Notes: a model not told the origin generated them from the sequence alone. A stretch of 40,331 nt of DNA from an uncultured Clostridium sp. (GCA_900555045.1 USJW01000036.1:1-40331), one strand, 5' to 3'. Numbered from the stretch's first letter, positions 15,672 to 23,487 are shown. Translations and numbers: made by a program.

Positions 15672-17303
15672 TTAGTCCGCCGCTCTCTCGTAGACCGTCT
15701 CGCCGCCCACAACCGTAACGAGCGGCCGGATATCCTTGATCTCGCTCTCCGGGCATGTCATGAGATCCCGGTCGATGACCACGAAATCCGCCAGCTTTCC
15801 GGGCTCGATGCTGCCCTTCAGCTGCTCCTCAAAGCCCGCGTATGCGCCCCAGGTGGTGTAGGAGCGCAGCGCCTCCTCCCTGGTCATGGCCTGCTCGGGG
15901 TACCATCCGCCCTCCGGTTCCCCGTGCTCGTCCTTCCGGGTCACCGCACAGTACATGCTGAGGAAGGGGTTGTAGCTCTCCACCGGGGAGTCGGTGCCGT
16001 TTGGCACGGGATTTCCCTGGTCGATCAGGGTCCGCCATGCGTACGCGCCCTTTATGCGCTCTGCGCCCAGGCGGGCGTCCGCCACCTTCTTGTCCGTGCG
16101 CAGAAATACCGTCTGGTGGGTGGGAATCACGCCCAGCTCCTTAAACCGCCCGATATCCTCCGGCGCCAGAATCTGCGCGTGCTCGATGCGCAGTCTCGCG
16201 TCCTTATCCGGCAGTTCCTCCAGGAGACGCTGGTACACGTCCAGGCACTGGCGGTTCGCCCCGTCGCCGATGGCGTGGCACCAGGTCTGAAAGCCCGCCA
16301 TTCGCGCCTCGTAGAGGACGTTATAGAGCTGCTCGTTGGTCCACTTTCCGTTGCCCTTGTGGCCCGGGCGGTCGTTGTAGTCCTCCAGCATCCAGGCGCT
16401 TCTGGCGCCGAGGGAGCCGTCGCAGGAGATCTTGTAGGACCTGGCGGTCAGCCGGTTGCCGTACATTCCGATCCGAAGGCCCTTCTCAAAGAACTTCCTT
16501 GACCCATCCATGAGCTCCTGATAGTTGGGTCTGCCGATCACGCGCATGCTGGCGTAGATGCGAAGCTTTAATTCCTTTCTCTCGTACAGCTCCTGCCACG
16601 CCTCAATCCACTCCTCCGCGGTACCCGCGTCGTGGACCGTCGTGAGGCCGGTGGCGAAGAAGCCCTCCTGGGCCAGAAGGACTATTTTCTGAAGCTGTTC
16701 CTTATTATAAGGGGGGATCGCCTTGTTGAACGGATCCTGCGCCTGGTCCGTGACCACGCCCCAGAGGCTTCCGTCCGCCTTTCTTAGGTACTCTCCGCCC
16801 ACAGGGTTCGGTGTGTTATCGCTCACTCCCACCGCCTCAAAGGCCTTGCTGTTCACCCACGCGGCATGCCCGCAGGCCCGCTTTAAATACACCGGGATAT
16901 CCGGCGCCACCGCGTCCAGCTCCTCCTTGGTCGGGAACGAGGAATCCGGCCACTCGTCGTTGATCCAGCCGCGGCCCACGATCCACTCGCCGGGCTTCGC
17001 CTGCTTGTAGGCAACGCCCACCATGTCCAAAATTTCCTGGCGCTGTCTGGACACCACGTTTAACTCCATCTTCATCGCACCGGTGTTGTTGATGTGAAGA
17101 TGGGAGTCGATCAGTCCCGGCAGCACCACGCGGCCTTTTAAGTCCACAATCTTCGTGTCCTCCCCACAGAGACCGCGAATCTCCTCCTCGCTTCCCACAG
17201 CCACGAACCGGTCACCGGAAAGCGCGAACGATGTGGCCACGGAAAAGTCCTGATCCACCGTGTAAACCCTTCCGTTTACATAGGCAACATCAATTTTTCT
17301 CAT
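15672..17303 (-). CDS. Metal-dependent amidohydrolase, YtcJ-like
   Basis: A 543-residue amidohydrolase family 3 enzyme. The N-terminal beta-sandwich strand contains NGRVYTVD; the first metal pair is His68/His70 in LIDSHLH; later ligands lie in the GHAAWVNS region, CHAIGDGAN, RIEHAQ and PNGTDSP. The C-terminal GKLADFVVID returns to the beta-sandwich. It hydrolyses a C-N bond in a cyclic or linear amide; the precise substrate is unknown. The ATG at 17301-17303 has AGGGGG ten bases upstream. First gene of a four-gene operon and divergent from a LysR regulator. Confidence 0.9.
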   Translation of the reverse strand: MRKIDVAYVNGRVYTVDQDFSVATSFALSGDRFVAVGSEEEIRGLCGEDTKIVDLKGRVVLPGLIDSHLHINNTGAMKMELNVVSRQRQEILDMVGVAYKQAKPGEWIVGRGWINDEWPDSSFPTKEELDAVAPDIPVYLKRACGHAAWVNSKAFEAVGVSDNTPNPVGGEYLRKADGSLWGVVTDQAQDPFNKAIPPYNKEQLQKIVLLAQEGFFATGLTTVHDAGTAEEWIEAWQELYERKELKLRIYASMRVIGRPNYQELMDGSRKFFEKGLRIGMYGNRLTARSYKISCDGSLGARSAWMLEDYNDRPGHKGNGKWTNEQLYNVLYEARMAGFQTWCHAIGDGANRQCLDVYQRLLEELPDKDARLRIEHAQILAPEDIGRFKELGVIPTHQTVFLRTDKKVADARLGAERIKGAYAWRTLIDQGNPVPNGTDSPVESYNPFLSMYCAVTRKDEHGEPEGGWYPEQAMTREEALRSYTTWGAYAGFEEQLKGSIEPGKLADFVVIDRDLMTCPESEIKDIRPLVTVVGGETVYERAAD

Positions 17304-17494
17304 GCAAAATATGCCCCCTTCATAAAATCGGCAATTCGACAATTCAGGCCAATAAAAATTGACATTATTGTGAATTTCCTATAATATTAATAATATATTT
17401 TCGGACAAAATATGTCCAATACCGTTTATTTATAAAGATTATAATCAAAGTGAAAATATCGTTCTGAAAGATACAAAAAGAAGGGCAAAATGAC
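17304..17494. promoter_or_regulatory. Divergent LysR-type control region
   Basis: An AT-rich 191-bp gap. The inverted repeat GGACA-AAATA-TGTCC (17403-17417) is a good LysR-type site. Rightward, TTGACA (17359-17364), 15 bases, TATAAT (17380-17385) could serve the regulator, although the spacer is short. Leftward, TTGTCC, 16 bases, TATTAT overlaps the inverted repeat and could serve the amidohydrolase operon. Overlap of the site with the operon promoter is the usual LysR arrangement. Confidence 0.5.
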
Positions 17495-18478
17495 ATGGAT
17501 TTGAACAAAAGTGCTTATCTGCTCGCGCTCGCCGAGCTGAAAAGCTTTTCAAAGGCGGCGGAAAAATGTTACGTCTCCCAGCCGGCTCTGACCCGCTACA
17601 TCAAAAACCTGGAGGAGGAGGTGGGTTTAAAGCTGGTGGACCGCTCCTCGTCCCCCGTGCGGCTCACCTACGCCGGGGAGCGGTACGTGGAGGGGCTGCG
17701 AAAGATCATGGTCCTCAAGGACCAGCTGGACCGGGAGATGGCGGCCATCGCCAACCGCCGCAAGGACCGCCTGATCATCGGCATGCACTCCACCCGCTGC
17801 TACAGCTGGCTTCCGCGCATCCTCCCGGCCTACCAGGCAGAGTGCCCGGACATCGACGTCAAGCTTGTGGAGGGCAACACCGTGGACTTAGAGCAGCGTC
17901 TGATGGACGAGACCATCGACGTCTTTTTTATGTGCCCTCCGTCCCGCGAGAAAAATGAACTGGAGTTTGTCCGGCTCTTTGGCGAGGAGATGGCCCTGGT
18001 GATCAGCCGCTCCCTGCCGCTGTTTTCTGACCTCGCACTGCCGCCGAACGAGCCGGGAGTCCTCCAGTACATCCCGCCGAAAATCGTGGAGCGGATCCCG
18101 TTCATCTCCCCCACGCCGATCCACGGCATCTACCACCTGGCAAAACGCCTGTTTGACAAGTACCAGATCAACCCGCAGGTGGCCATGGAGCTTGTGAACA
18201 CCTCCACCGCCTACCGGCTGGTTCCCCAGAACAAGGGCTTCGCGTTCGCCCCGGTCACGGTCACCTACGAGGAGTCCTTCGACCAGGTTCCCTTATTCGG
18301 CTCCATGGAGGAGACGGTGACCAGCCGCGACATCGGCCTGCTCTACAAAAAGGGGAGCGCCCTCTCCCCCGCCGCCGAGCGCTTCGTGCAGATCGCCGCC
18401 CGGGTGATCCCCCAGTTCGTGAGCGAGCACATCCCGCGCTTTGAGGTGCGCCGCGACATTGATTTCTCGGGGATCTAG
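17495..18478 (+). CDS. LysR-family transcriptional regulator
   Basis: A 327-residue LysR-type regulator. The winged helix-turn-helix is at residues 1-60 (AELKSFSKAAEKCYVSQPAL, then an acidic linker). A periplasmic-binding-like effector domain occupies about 90-300. It starts at an ATG with AAGGG upstream. Divergent from the amidohydrolase-AbgT-C45-YitT operon, which it most likely activates in response to an amide or its breakdown product (inference from layout). Confidence 0.92.
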   Translation: MDLNKSAYLLALAELKSFSKAAEKCYVSQPALTRYIKNLEEEVGLKLVDRSSSPVRLTYAGERYVEGLRKIMVLKDQLDREMAAIANRRKDRLIIGMHSTRCYSWLPRILPAYQAECPDIDVKLVEGNTVDLEQRLMDETIDVFFMCPPSREKNELEFVRLFGEEMALVISRSLPLFSDLALPPNEPGVLQYIPPKIVERIPFISPTPIHGIYHLAKRLFDKYQINPQVAMELVNTSTAYRLVPQNKGFAFAPVTVTYEESFDQVPLFGSMEETVTSRDIGLLYKKGSALSPAAERFVQIAARVIPQFVSEHIPRFEVRRDIDFSGI

Positions 18479-18480
18479 CG

Positions 18481-18540
18481 CCCGGGGATGAAAACGCGAG
18501 GAGGCAGACCGCGCTTGCCCGCTGTCTGCCTCCCCGGGGA
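18481..18540. terminator. Convergent terminator-like hairpin
   Basis: Inner stem GGAGGCAGAC/GTCTGCCTCC (18500-18509 with 18524-18533), extended by CCCGGGG/CCCCGGG outer arms. It lies between the LysR stop and the stop of the small protein on the other strand. On the plus strand a T-run follows about ten bases later. Confidence 0.6.
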
Positions 18541-18544
18541 GAGA

Positions 18545-18724
18545 TCACTTTTTTTGTTCGCTCTCCTGCCGCATTAATTTCTCCCACAGCCGTTCAAACC
18601 CTTCCGGGTCCGGCTCCGGCCCTCCTTCGGCCATCACCTCGGCCTCCGCTTCCTCAAACTCCCGCAGAATGTCCTCATCTGAGACCCCATAAATGCGCTG
18701 CAGAAGCTCATCAATTTTTTCCAT
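18545..18724 (-). CDS. Small acidic protein of 59 residues
   Basis: A short ORF starting with ATG at 18722-18724, with a perfect AGGAGG nine bases upstream, and ending TGA at 18545-18547. The product begins MEKIDELLQRIYGVSDEDIL, is strongly acidic with a central GGPEPDPEG turn, and ends in a basic tail. No signal peptide, membrane segment or recognised domain; probably two helices. A TATACT -10 box lies just upstream. It follows the small XRE regulator on the same strand, 89 bp downstream, suggesting a regulator-partner pair. Function unknown. The ribosome site and codon use make it a credible gene despite its size. Confidence 0.7.
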   Translation of the reverse strand: MEKIDELLQRIYGVSDEDILREFEEAEAEVMAEGGPEPDPEGFERLWEKLMRQESEQKK

Positions 18725-18784
18725 AGAATATGCGCCTCCTTGCTTTTTTCAAGTATAGCGCATCGATCGCCTTTCCGGCTGGTT

Positions 18785-18802
18785 TGCTCGGAAATCCGAG
18801 CA
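18785..18802. promoter_or_regulatory. Perfect palindrome between XRE gene and small acidic gene
   Basis: TGCTCGGAAATCCGAGCA has perfect 8-bp arms around AA. Read on the minus strand it lies just upstream of the -35 position of the 59-residue gene, with no T-run following, so an operator for the adjacent XRE regulator is more likely than a terminator. On the plus strand TTTTT follows, so a terminator of rightward readthrough is an alternative. Confidence 0.45.
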
Positions 18803-18813
18803 CTTTTTGACCA

Positions 18814-19008
18814 CTAAAGATATTGGCTTTCCATCAGGTCTGAAATTTTCACTTTCAAACCCTTCGCCAGCTGCTCAAGGGTATCAACGCGCGGCATGGA
18901 CCCCTTCCTGATCTCATGCACTGATGAGCGGGATAGTCCTGTGAGAATGCTTACCTGACGCTCTGTTAAATTCCGCTGCTCCATGATCTCGTCAAGCAAT
19001 ATCTTCAT
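18814..19008 (-). CDS. Minimal XRE/Cro-type DNA-binding protein
   Basis: A 64-residue single-domain XRE helix-turn-helix protein. Helix 1 is MKILLDEIMEQRN, the recognition unit is RQVSILTGLSRSSVHEIRKG, and the last helices end in VKISDLMES. It is the size of one DNA-binding domain with no effector part. The first residues belong to helix 1, so the ATG at 19006-19008 should be the true start. There is no ribosome site; instead a TATAAT box ends only seven bases upstream, so transcription should begin at or next to the ATG. Downstream partner: the 59-residue acidic protein. Confidence 0.85.
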   Translation of the reverse strand: MKILLDEIMEQRNLTERQVSILTGLSRSSVHEIRKGSMPRVDTLEQLAKGLKVKISDLMESQYL

Positions 19009-19015
19009 GTACTCT

Positions 19016-19021
19016 ATTATA
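19016..19021 (-). promoter_or_regulatory. -10 box giving a probable leaderless mRNA
   Basis: TATAAT on the minus strand, seven bases before the ATG of the XRE gene. The predicted first transcribed base coincides with the A of the start codon. The -35 region is poor, so the promoter is probably weak or factor-dependent. Confidence 0.6.
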
Positions 19022-19088
19022 CAGGAAAATGATAAAAAAGCATCTGGGATTTTCTGGTTGTTTTTTCCATCTTTCAGACAAAAACGAA

Positions 19089-19131
19089 AAGAATCCCGGA
19101 CAGCCCATCTTTTGCACTGTCCGGGATTCTT
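19089..19131 (-). terminator. Terminator of the fructose operon
   Basis: A perfect 15-bp stem AAGAATCCCGGACAG/CTGTCCGGGATTCTT with a 13-base loop, followed on the minus strand by TTCGTTTTTG. It lies 35 bp after the fruA stop. Confidence 0.88.
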
Positions 19132-19166
19132 CTATCTGTCAAATACTCCCCTGTTTCGTATCAAAT

Positions 19167-21320
19167 TCAATTGGATTCCGTCACATTTTTCTTGAGAACG
19201 CCCAGCACCAGGCAGCCCGCCACGGCGCCGAGGACCACGGCCGCCAGGTACATGAACGGGTTCCCGATGGTCGGCAGCACGAAGATTCCGCCGTGAGGCG
19301 CACGCAGGGTGCAGCCGAAGGCCATGGATAAGCCGCCTGCGATGGCGGAGCCCACCAGGCAGGCCGGGATCACCCGCAGCGGATCCTGGGCCGCGAAGGG
19401 GATCGCCCCCTCCGTGATGAAGGAAAGGCCCATCACATAGTTCACGATGCCGGACTGGCGCTCCTTTTCGGTGAACTTCTTCTTGAAGAAGGTGGTGCAC
19501 AGGGCGATGGCGATGGGCGGGACCATGCCCCCGGCCATCACGGCCGCCATCACCTCAAAGTTGCCCTCCGCCAGCTGCGCGGTGCCGAACACGTAGGCCG
19601 CCTTGTTGAAGGGGCCGCCCATGTCCACAGCCATCATGCCGCCGAGCACCATGCCGAGGACCACCCGGCTGGCACCGCCCATGCCGTTTAGGAAGTGGGT
19701 CAGCGCGTCGTTGATCATCCCCATGTAGGGGTTGATGAAGGTGGTGGCCACCGCGGCCAGGAAAATTCCGAACACCGGGTAGAGCAGCACAGGCTTTATG
19801 CCCTCCAGGGCCTTCGGCAGCTTCTCAAAGAGCTTGCGCAGCCCCAGCACGATGTAGCCGCCCACAAAGCCCGCGAACAGCGCGCCCAGGAAGCCCGCGT
19901 TCACGTCCCCGCCCGCTGGGTTCGCGAAGGTGGAGCCCATCTTCGCGATCAGTCCGGCCACCAGTCCCACGGCCAAGCCCGGGCGGTCCGCGATGCTCAT
20001 GGCGATAAATCCGGCCAGGATCGGCAGCATCATGCCGAAGGCCTGCTCGCCGATGGTCTTTAAGTACGCCGCCAGGGGCGTGTTCTTTCCGAAGTTGGAG
20101 GGATCGATGGCGTAATCGTCAAAGAGGAACGCCAGGGCGATCAGGATGCCGCCGCCGATCACGAAGGGCAGCATGTGGGAGACGCCGTTCATCAGGTGCT
20201 TGTAGATGGCTCTCCCCACGCCGTCCTTGTTCCCGTCGCCGGGGTCCGCCGCTGCGCCCTGACCCGCGTGGTGGTACACCGGGACCGCGCCGCTTACCGC
20301 CCGGTTGATCAGCTCCTCCGCCTTGTGGATTCCGTCCGCCACAGGCGCCATGATCACCGGCTTTCCGTCAAAGCGGGCCATCTCCACGTTCTTGTCCGCG
20401 GCGATGATGATGGCCTCCGCCTGGGCAATCTCGTCCCGGGTCAGCACGTTCTGCGCGCCGCCGGAGCCATCGGTCTCCGCCTTGAGGGAAACCCCCAGCT
20501 TCTTTGCCGTATTCTCCAGATTCTCCGCCGCCATATAGGTGTGGGCGATGCCGGTGGGGCAGGCGGTTACGGCTAGGATGCGGTAGGAATTGGCGGAATT
20601 CTGGGGTGTAGCGCTTTCCGCTTTTGCCGCTTTGTTCTTTCCGGCCTTCCCGGCCCCGGCGCTCCCCGCCGTTGCCGCTCCGCTTTTCTCAGCCTCGGCG
20701 CTCCCCGCCGCGGCCGCTTTGCTCTTCCCGGCCTCGGCGCTCCCCGCCGTTGCCGCTTTGCTCTTCCCGGCCTCAGCGCTCCCCGCCGTTGCCGCTCCGC
20801 TCTTCTCAGCCCCGGCGCTCCCCGCCGCGGCCGCTCCGCTTTCCTCCTCCGGCGTTCCAAACCGGGCGACCTCCGCCTCGTCGATGATCTGCAAAAATTC
20901 ATCCTTTGACTTGGCCGCCAGCAGGGAATCCTTGAAGCCCGGGTTCATCAAAAGCGTGGATAGTCTGGCCAGGGCCTCCAGGTGCACATCCGCCCCCTCG
21001 GCCGGCGCCGCGATCATGAAGATCAGGTGTGCCAGGGAGCCGTCAAACGCCTCGTAGTCCACGCCCTCCGGCAGCGTCATGGCGGCCAGTCCCGGCTCGG
21101 CCACCGCAGCGACCTTGGCGTGAGGGATTGCGATCCCCTCGCCGATGGCCGTGCTGCCGAGGCCCTCCCTGGCAAGGATCCCCTCCTTGTACCCGGCCGG
21201 ATCCTTCAGGCGGCCTCCCGCCTCCATCAGTGCCACCAGCTTGTCGATGGCCTGCTCTTTATCCGCCGCGGTCTCATTTAAACCGATGCTCTCCTTTTTC
21301 AACAATTCGGTAATACGCAT
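19167..21320 (-). CDS. fruA: PTS fructose-specific EIIABC
   Basis: A 717-residue fructose PTS transporter with all three domains: EIIA (1-155, phospho-His67 in GIAIPHAKV), EIIB (about 245-345, phospho-Cys254 in VTACPTGIAHTYMAAENLE), and the membrane EIIC domain (about 375-710). It imports fructose as fructose 1-phosphate for the kinase encoded just upstream. The EIIA-EIIB linker (161-225) consists of five perfect-length 13-residue Ala/Gly/Ser/Lys repeats, an unusual extension. AGGAGG lies about ten bases before the ATG. It follows fruK after a gap of 64 bp in the same operon and ends at the 19089-19131 terminator. Confidence 0.96.
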   Translation of the reverse strand: MRITELLKKESIGLNETAADKEQAIDKLVALMEAGGRLKDPAGYKEGILAREGLGSTAIGEGIAIPHAKVAAVAEPGLAAMTLPEGVDYEAFDGSLAHLIFMIAAPAEGADVHLEALARLSTLLMNPGFKDSLLAAKSKDEFLQIIDEAEVARFGTPEEESGAAAAGSAGAEKSGAATAGSAEAGKSKAATAGSAEAGKSKAAAAGSAEAEKSGAATAGSAGAGKAGKNKAAKAESATPQNSANSYRILAVTACPTGIAHTYMAAENLENTAKKLGVSLKAETDGSGGAQNVLTRDEIAQAEAIIIAADKNVEMARFDGKPVIMAPVADGIHKAEELINRAVSGAVPVYHHAGQGAAADPGDGNKDGVGRAIYKHLMNGVSHMLPFVIGGGILIALAFLFDDYAIDPSNFGKNTPLAAYLKTIGEQAFGMMLPILAGFIAMSIADRPGLAVGLVAGLIAKMGSTFANPAGGDVNAGFLGALFAGFVGGYIVLGLRKLFEKLPKALEGIKPVLLYPVFGIFLAAVATTFINPYMGMINDALTHFLNGMGGASRVVLGMVLGGMMAVDMGGPFNKAAYVFGTAQLAEGNFEVMAAVMAGGMVPPIAIALCTTFFKKKFTEKERQSGIVNYVMGLSFITEGAIPFAAQDPLRVIPACLVGSAIAGGLSMAFGCTLRAPHGGIFVLPTIGNPFMYLAAVVLGAVAGCLVLGVLKKNVTESN
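20646..20840 (-). repeat. Five 39-bp coding repeats in the FruA linker
   Basis: Five in-frame units encode S[GK]AA[AT]AGSA[EG]A[EG]K, 13 residues each, joining EIIA to EIIB. Any gain or loss of a unit keeps the frame, so the tract could vary in length between strains. Confidence 0.88.
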
Positions 21321-21384
21321 GAAAATTGCCCCTCCTTATATAAATCATCCCAGATTGATTGTTCCCGTTTTCCCTGCGTCCCGC

Positions 21385-22287
21385 CTAGAGCGTCGCCAGC
21401 AGGCGCATGATCTCATCCCTTGTCCCGATCCCCTCGGTAAACGCCGTGGCGCCGCCCGAGGCCGTTCCCAGCTTCAACGCGTAGCCGTAGTCCGCCTTTT
21501 CCAGGTACCCGGCGATAAACCCGGCCACCATGGAGTCGCCCGCTCCCACGGAATTCTTCACCGTGCCCTTCGCCACGCCCTGGCGCAGCACCTGTCCGTC
21601 CTCGGTCACCAGAATCGCGCCGTCCTTCGCCATGGACACCAGCACATTGCGGGCGCCACGCTCCTGGAGCTTTTCCGCATAGGCCACGATCTCCTCCTCG
21701 CTCTCAAGCTGTACGCCGAACATCTGGCCTAACTCGTGGTTGTTTGGCTTGATTAAGAACGGGTGGTAGCGGAGGACGTTGAGAAGCAGGTCCTTCTCCG
21801 CGTCCACCGCGATCCGGACGCCTCTGCCGTCCAACCGCTCCATGATCCGCTCGTAAATGTCGTCGGAGATGGAGGCCGGGATACTACCCGAGAGCACCAG
21901 CACATCCCCCTCCCGAAGGCGGTCCAGCTTTTCAAACAGCGCCTCCACGTCCTGTCCCGTAATCTCCGGCCCCATGCCGTTGATCTCGCTCTCCTCGTCG
22001 GACTTAAGCTTCACGTTGATCCGCGACATTCCCCGCTCCACGCGGATGAAATCGGACTGGAAGCCCAAGCGCCCCACGCCCCGCTCGATCTCCTGTCCGG
22101 TAAACCCCGCCACAAACCCAAGGGCCACACTCTCATACCCCAGGTTGGCCAAAAGCGCCGACACGTTGATTCCCTTGCCCCCGCAGAAAATATTCTCCTG
22201 CACCGTTCGGTTGACCTTCCCCAGCGTGAAATGATTTACGTTCACAACATAGTCCAAAGCCGGGTTGAACGTTACTGTGTAAATCAT
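21385..22287 (-). CDS. fruK: 1-phosphofructokinase
   Basis: A 300-residue PfkB-family sugar kinase that phosphorylates fructose 1-phosphate to fructose 1,6-bisphosphate in the cytoplasm. The N-terminal TFNPALDYVV, the GGKGIN signature (36-41) and the C-terminal VGAGDSMVAGF with catalytic Asp251 are all present; TFNPALD is typical of 1-phosphofructokinase and tagatose-6-phosphate kinase. With fruA next, fructose 1-phosphate is the clear substrate. The ATG at 22285-22287 is preferred (GAGAGG eight bases upstream) over one three codons earlier that abuts the ribosome site. Confidence 0.93.
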   Translation of the reverse strand: MIYTVTFNPALDYVVNVNHFTLGKVNRTVQENIFCGGKGINVSALLANLGYESVALGFVAGFTGQEIERGVGRLGFQSDFIRVERGMSRINVKLKSDEESEINGMGPEITGQDVEALFEKLDRLREGDVLVLSGSIPASISDDIYERIMERLDGRGVRIAVDAEKDLLLNVLRYHPFLIKPNNHELGQMFGVQLESEEEIVAYAEKLQERGARNVLVSMAKDGAILVTEDGQVLRQGVAKGTVKNSVGAGDSMVAGFIAGYLEKADYGYALKLGTASGGATAFTEGIGTRDEIMRLLATL

Positions 22288-22337
22288 ATGTCGCATACCT
22301 CTCTTTTTATGAAATTTATTTTCTTGTCGTTGTCTCT

Positions 22338-22366
22338 ATCATAGTACGATATATCTTTTTCGTCAA
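22338..22366 (-). promoter_or_regulatory. Promoter of fruK-fruA
   Basis: Minus strand: TTGACG (22361-22366), 17 bases, TATGAT (22338-22343). Five bases upstream of the -35 lies the inverted repeat ATTTTC-TAT-GAAAAT (22371-22385), a plausible site for the RpiR regulator encoded upstream. Confidence 0.7.
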
Positions 22367-22370
22367 TATC

Positions 22371-22385
22371 ATTTTCTATGAAAAT
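22371..22385. promoter_or_regulatory. Candidate RpiR operator upstream of fruK
   Basis: ATTTTC-TAT-GAAAAT has perfect 6-bp arms and sits immediately upstream of the fruK -35. Its core TTTC...GAAA resembles the palindrome TTTCATGAAA at 1774-1783 in the other RpiR-controlled locus. Confidence 0.45.
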
Positions 22386-22412
22386 CCGTTTCTTTCATAT
22401 TTTCATCACAGC

Positions 22413-22461
22413 GCACAAAAACGGGCGGCATTTTCCAGTTAAAAGCCGCCCGTTTTTGTGC
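22413..22461 (-). terminator. Terminator between rpiR-type gene and fruK
   Basis: A perfect 17-bp stem, GCACAAAAACGGGCGGC with its complement, around a 15-base loop, just after the regulator stop at 22474. It separates the regulator transcript from fruK-fruA, which has its own promoter. Confidence 0.85.
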
Positions 22462-22473
22462 AGTTTGCATGCG

Positions 22474-23328
22474 TCATTTCTTATCCGGTGAGATCACCCG
22501 CTCATGCCTGCGTATATGCTCCACAGCGTCTTTCTTGCTGGACAAAAGCAGGAGGTAGAGGATCTCGATCACCGCCGTCGCCGTGACCCGTGAAAACCAG
22601 AACTCCTCCGTCAGGAGCTTCTCGCGGGTCGCCGTGATAATCCGGTAGTCGCTGATCTGGGCCAGCGGGGATTCGGGGTTGTTGGTGATCGCGATCACCG
22701 TGCAGCCGTTCTCCTTGGCCCCCTCGGCCATGGACGAAAGCCGTTTGGACGTGCCGGAGTTGGAGATAATCATCACCACGTCATCAGGCCCCAGATTGAA
22801 GGTGTAGGCCGCCTGGGTCTCCCAGACCTCGCCCGTCACCGCCGGAATCCCCAGCTGGTTGAACTTGAAGGCCCCGTCCATGGCCACCGGGATGGTGTTC
22901 CCCACCGCCGCCAGCTGAACCGTCCGCGCGCTCTCAAGCTTCGCGAGAATCTGCTCTAAATTCCCCGGATCCATCATGTTCACGGTCTCCGTCAGCTCCG
23001 CCACCTTGTTGGCCAGAATATTCTGCAGAGACTGGCTGATATTTGCCCGGTCGATGTCGTTGGACACATTTAAGTCCTTCTGCTCCTCCTCCAGCACCTC
23101 CTTCGCCAGCGCCAGCTTCAGATTCTGAAAGCCCTTAAAGCCGCAGCGCCTGCAAAAGCGCGACACCGTGGCGTCGCTGGTGCCGCTGGCTCTCGCCAGC
23201 TCCCCCACCGTCATGTCCACCACAGCCGCCTTGTTCTCCATCATATAGTCCGCGATCTTCTTCTCCGCCTCAAAAAACGTGTCGTAGGAGGAACAAATCG
23301 CCCCCAGCACACTGCGTATCTCTTGCAT
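22474..23328 (-). CDS. RpiR/MurR-family regulator of the fructose operon
   Basis: A 284-residue regulator with an N-terminal RpiR helix-turn-helix (about 10-75; MTVGELARASGTSDATVSRF) and a SIS phosphosugar-binding domain (about 120-260; IISNSGTSKR loop). It lies upstream of fruK-fruA on the same strand, separated by a terminator. Many fru operons use a DeoR-type FruR, so an RpiR protein here is a variant arrangement; fructose 1-phosphate is the likely effector (inference). The ATG at 23326-23328 has GGAGG five bases upstream; a GTG four codons earlier overlaps that site and is rejected. Confidence 0.9.
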   Translation of the reverse strand: MQEIRSVLGAICSSYDTFFEAEKKIADYMMENKAAVVDMTVGELARASGTSDATVSRFCRRCGFKGFQNLKLALAKEVLEEEQKDLNVSNDIDRANISQSLQNILANKVAELTETVNMMDPGNLEQILAKLESARTVQLAAVGNTIPVAMDGAFKFNQLGIPAVTGEVWETQAAYTFNLGPDDVVMIISNSGTSKRLSSMAEGAKENGCTVIAITNNPESPLAQISDYRIITATREKLLTEEFWFSRVTATAVIEILYLLLLSSKKDAVEHIRRHERVISPDKK

Positions 23329-23458
23329 TTCACCCTCCACCGTTTCCGTGTAAATTTATTTCATGCACTCAATATAGCACAGATCGCTGCAAAAAAAAAG
23401 ATTTTGGGGGCATAAAACATAAGACTTTCCAAAAATTATTAACTTTTCATTAGCCCCC

Positions 23459-23487
23459 TTGTAATTCAATTTCAACTGTGCTATAAT
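23459..23487 (+). promoter_or_regulatory. Promoter of the PAP2-family gene
   Basis: TTGTAA at 23459-23464, 17 bases, TATAAT at 23482-23487. The leader of about 90 bases contains a small CCCG-CGAAA-CGGG hairpin near 23541-23553. Confidence 0.65.

Noticed and set aside
20646..20840. 39-bp repeats considered as a CRISPR array
   Set aside because: Units are contiguous without spacers, in frame with fruA, and encode the interdomain linker.
20590..21057. Ala/Pro-rich open frame opposite the fruA linker
   Set aside because: Arises from the 39-bp repeats read on the other strand; no start signals.
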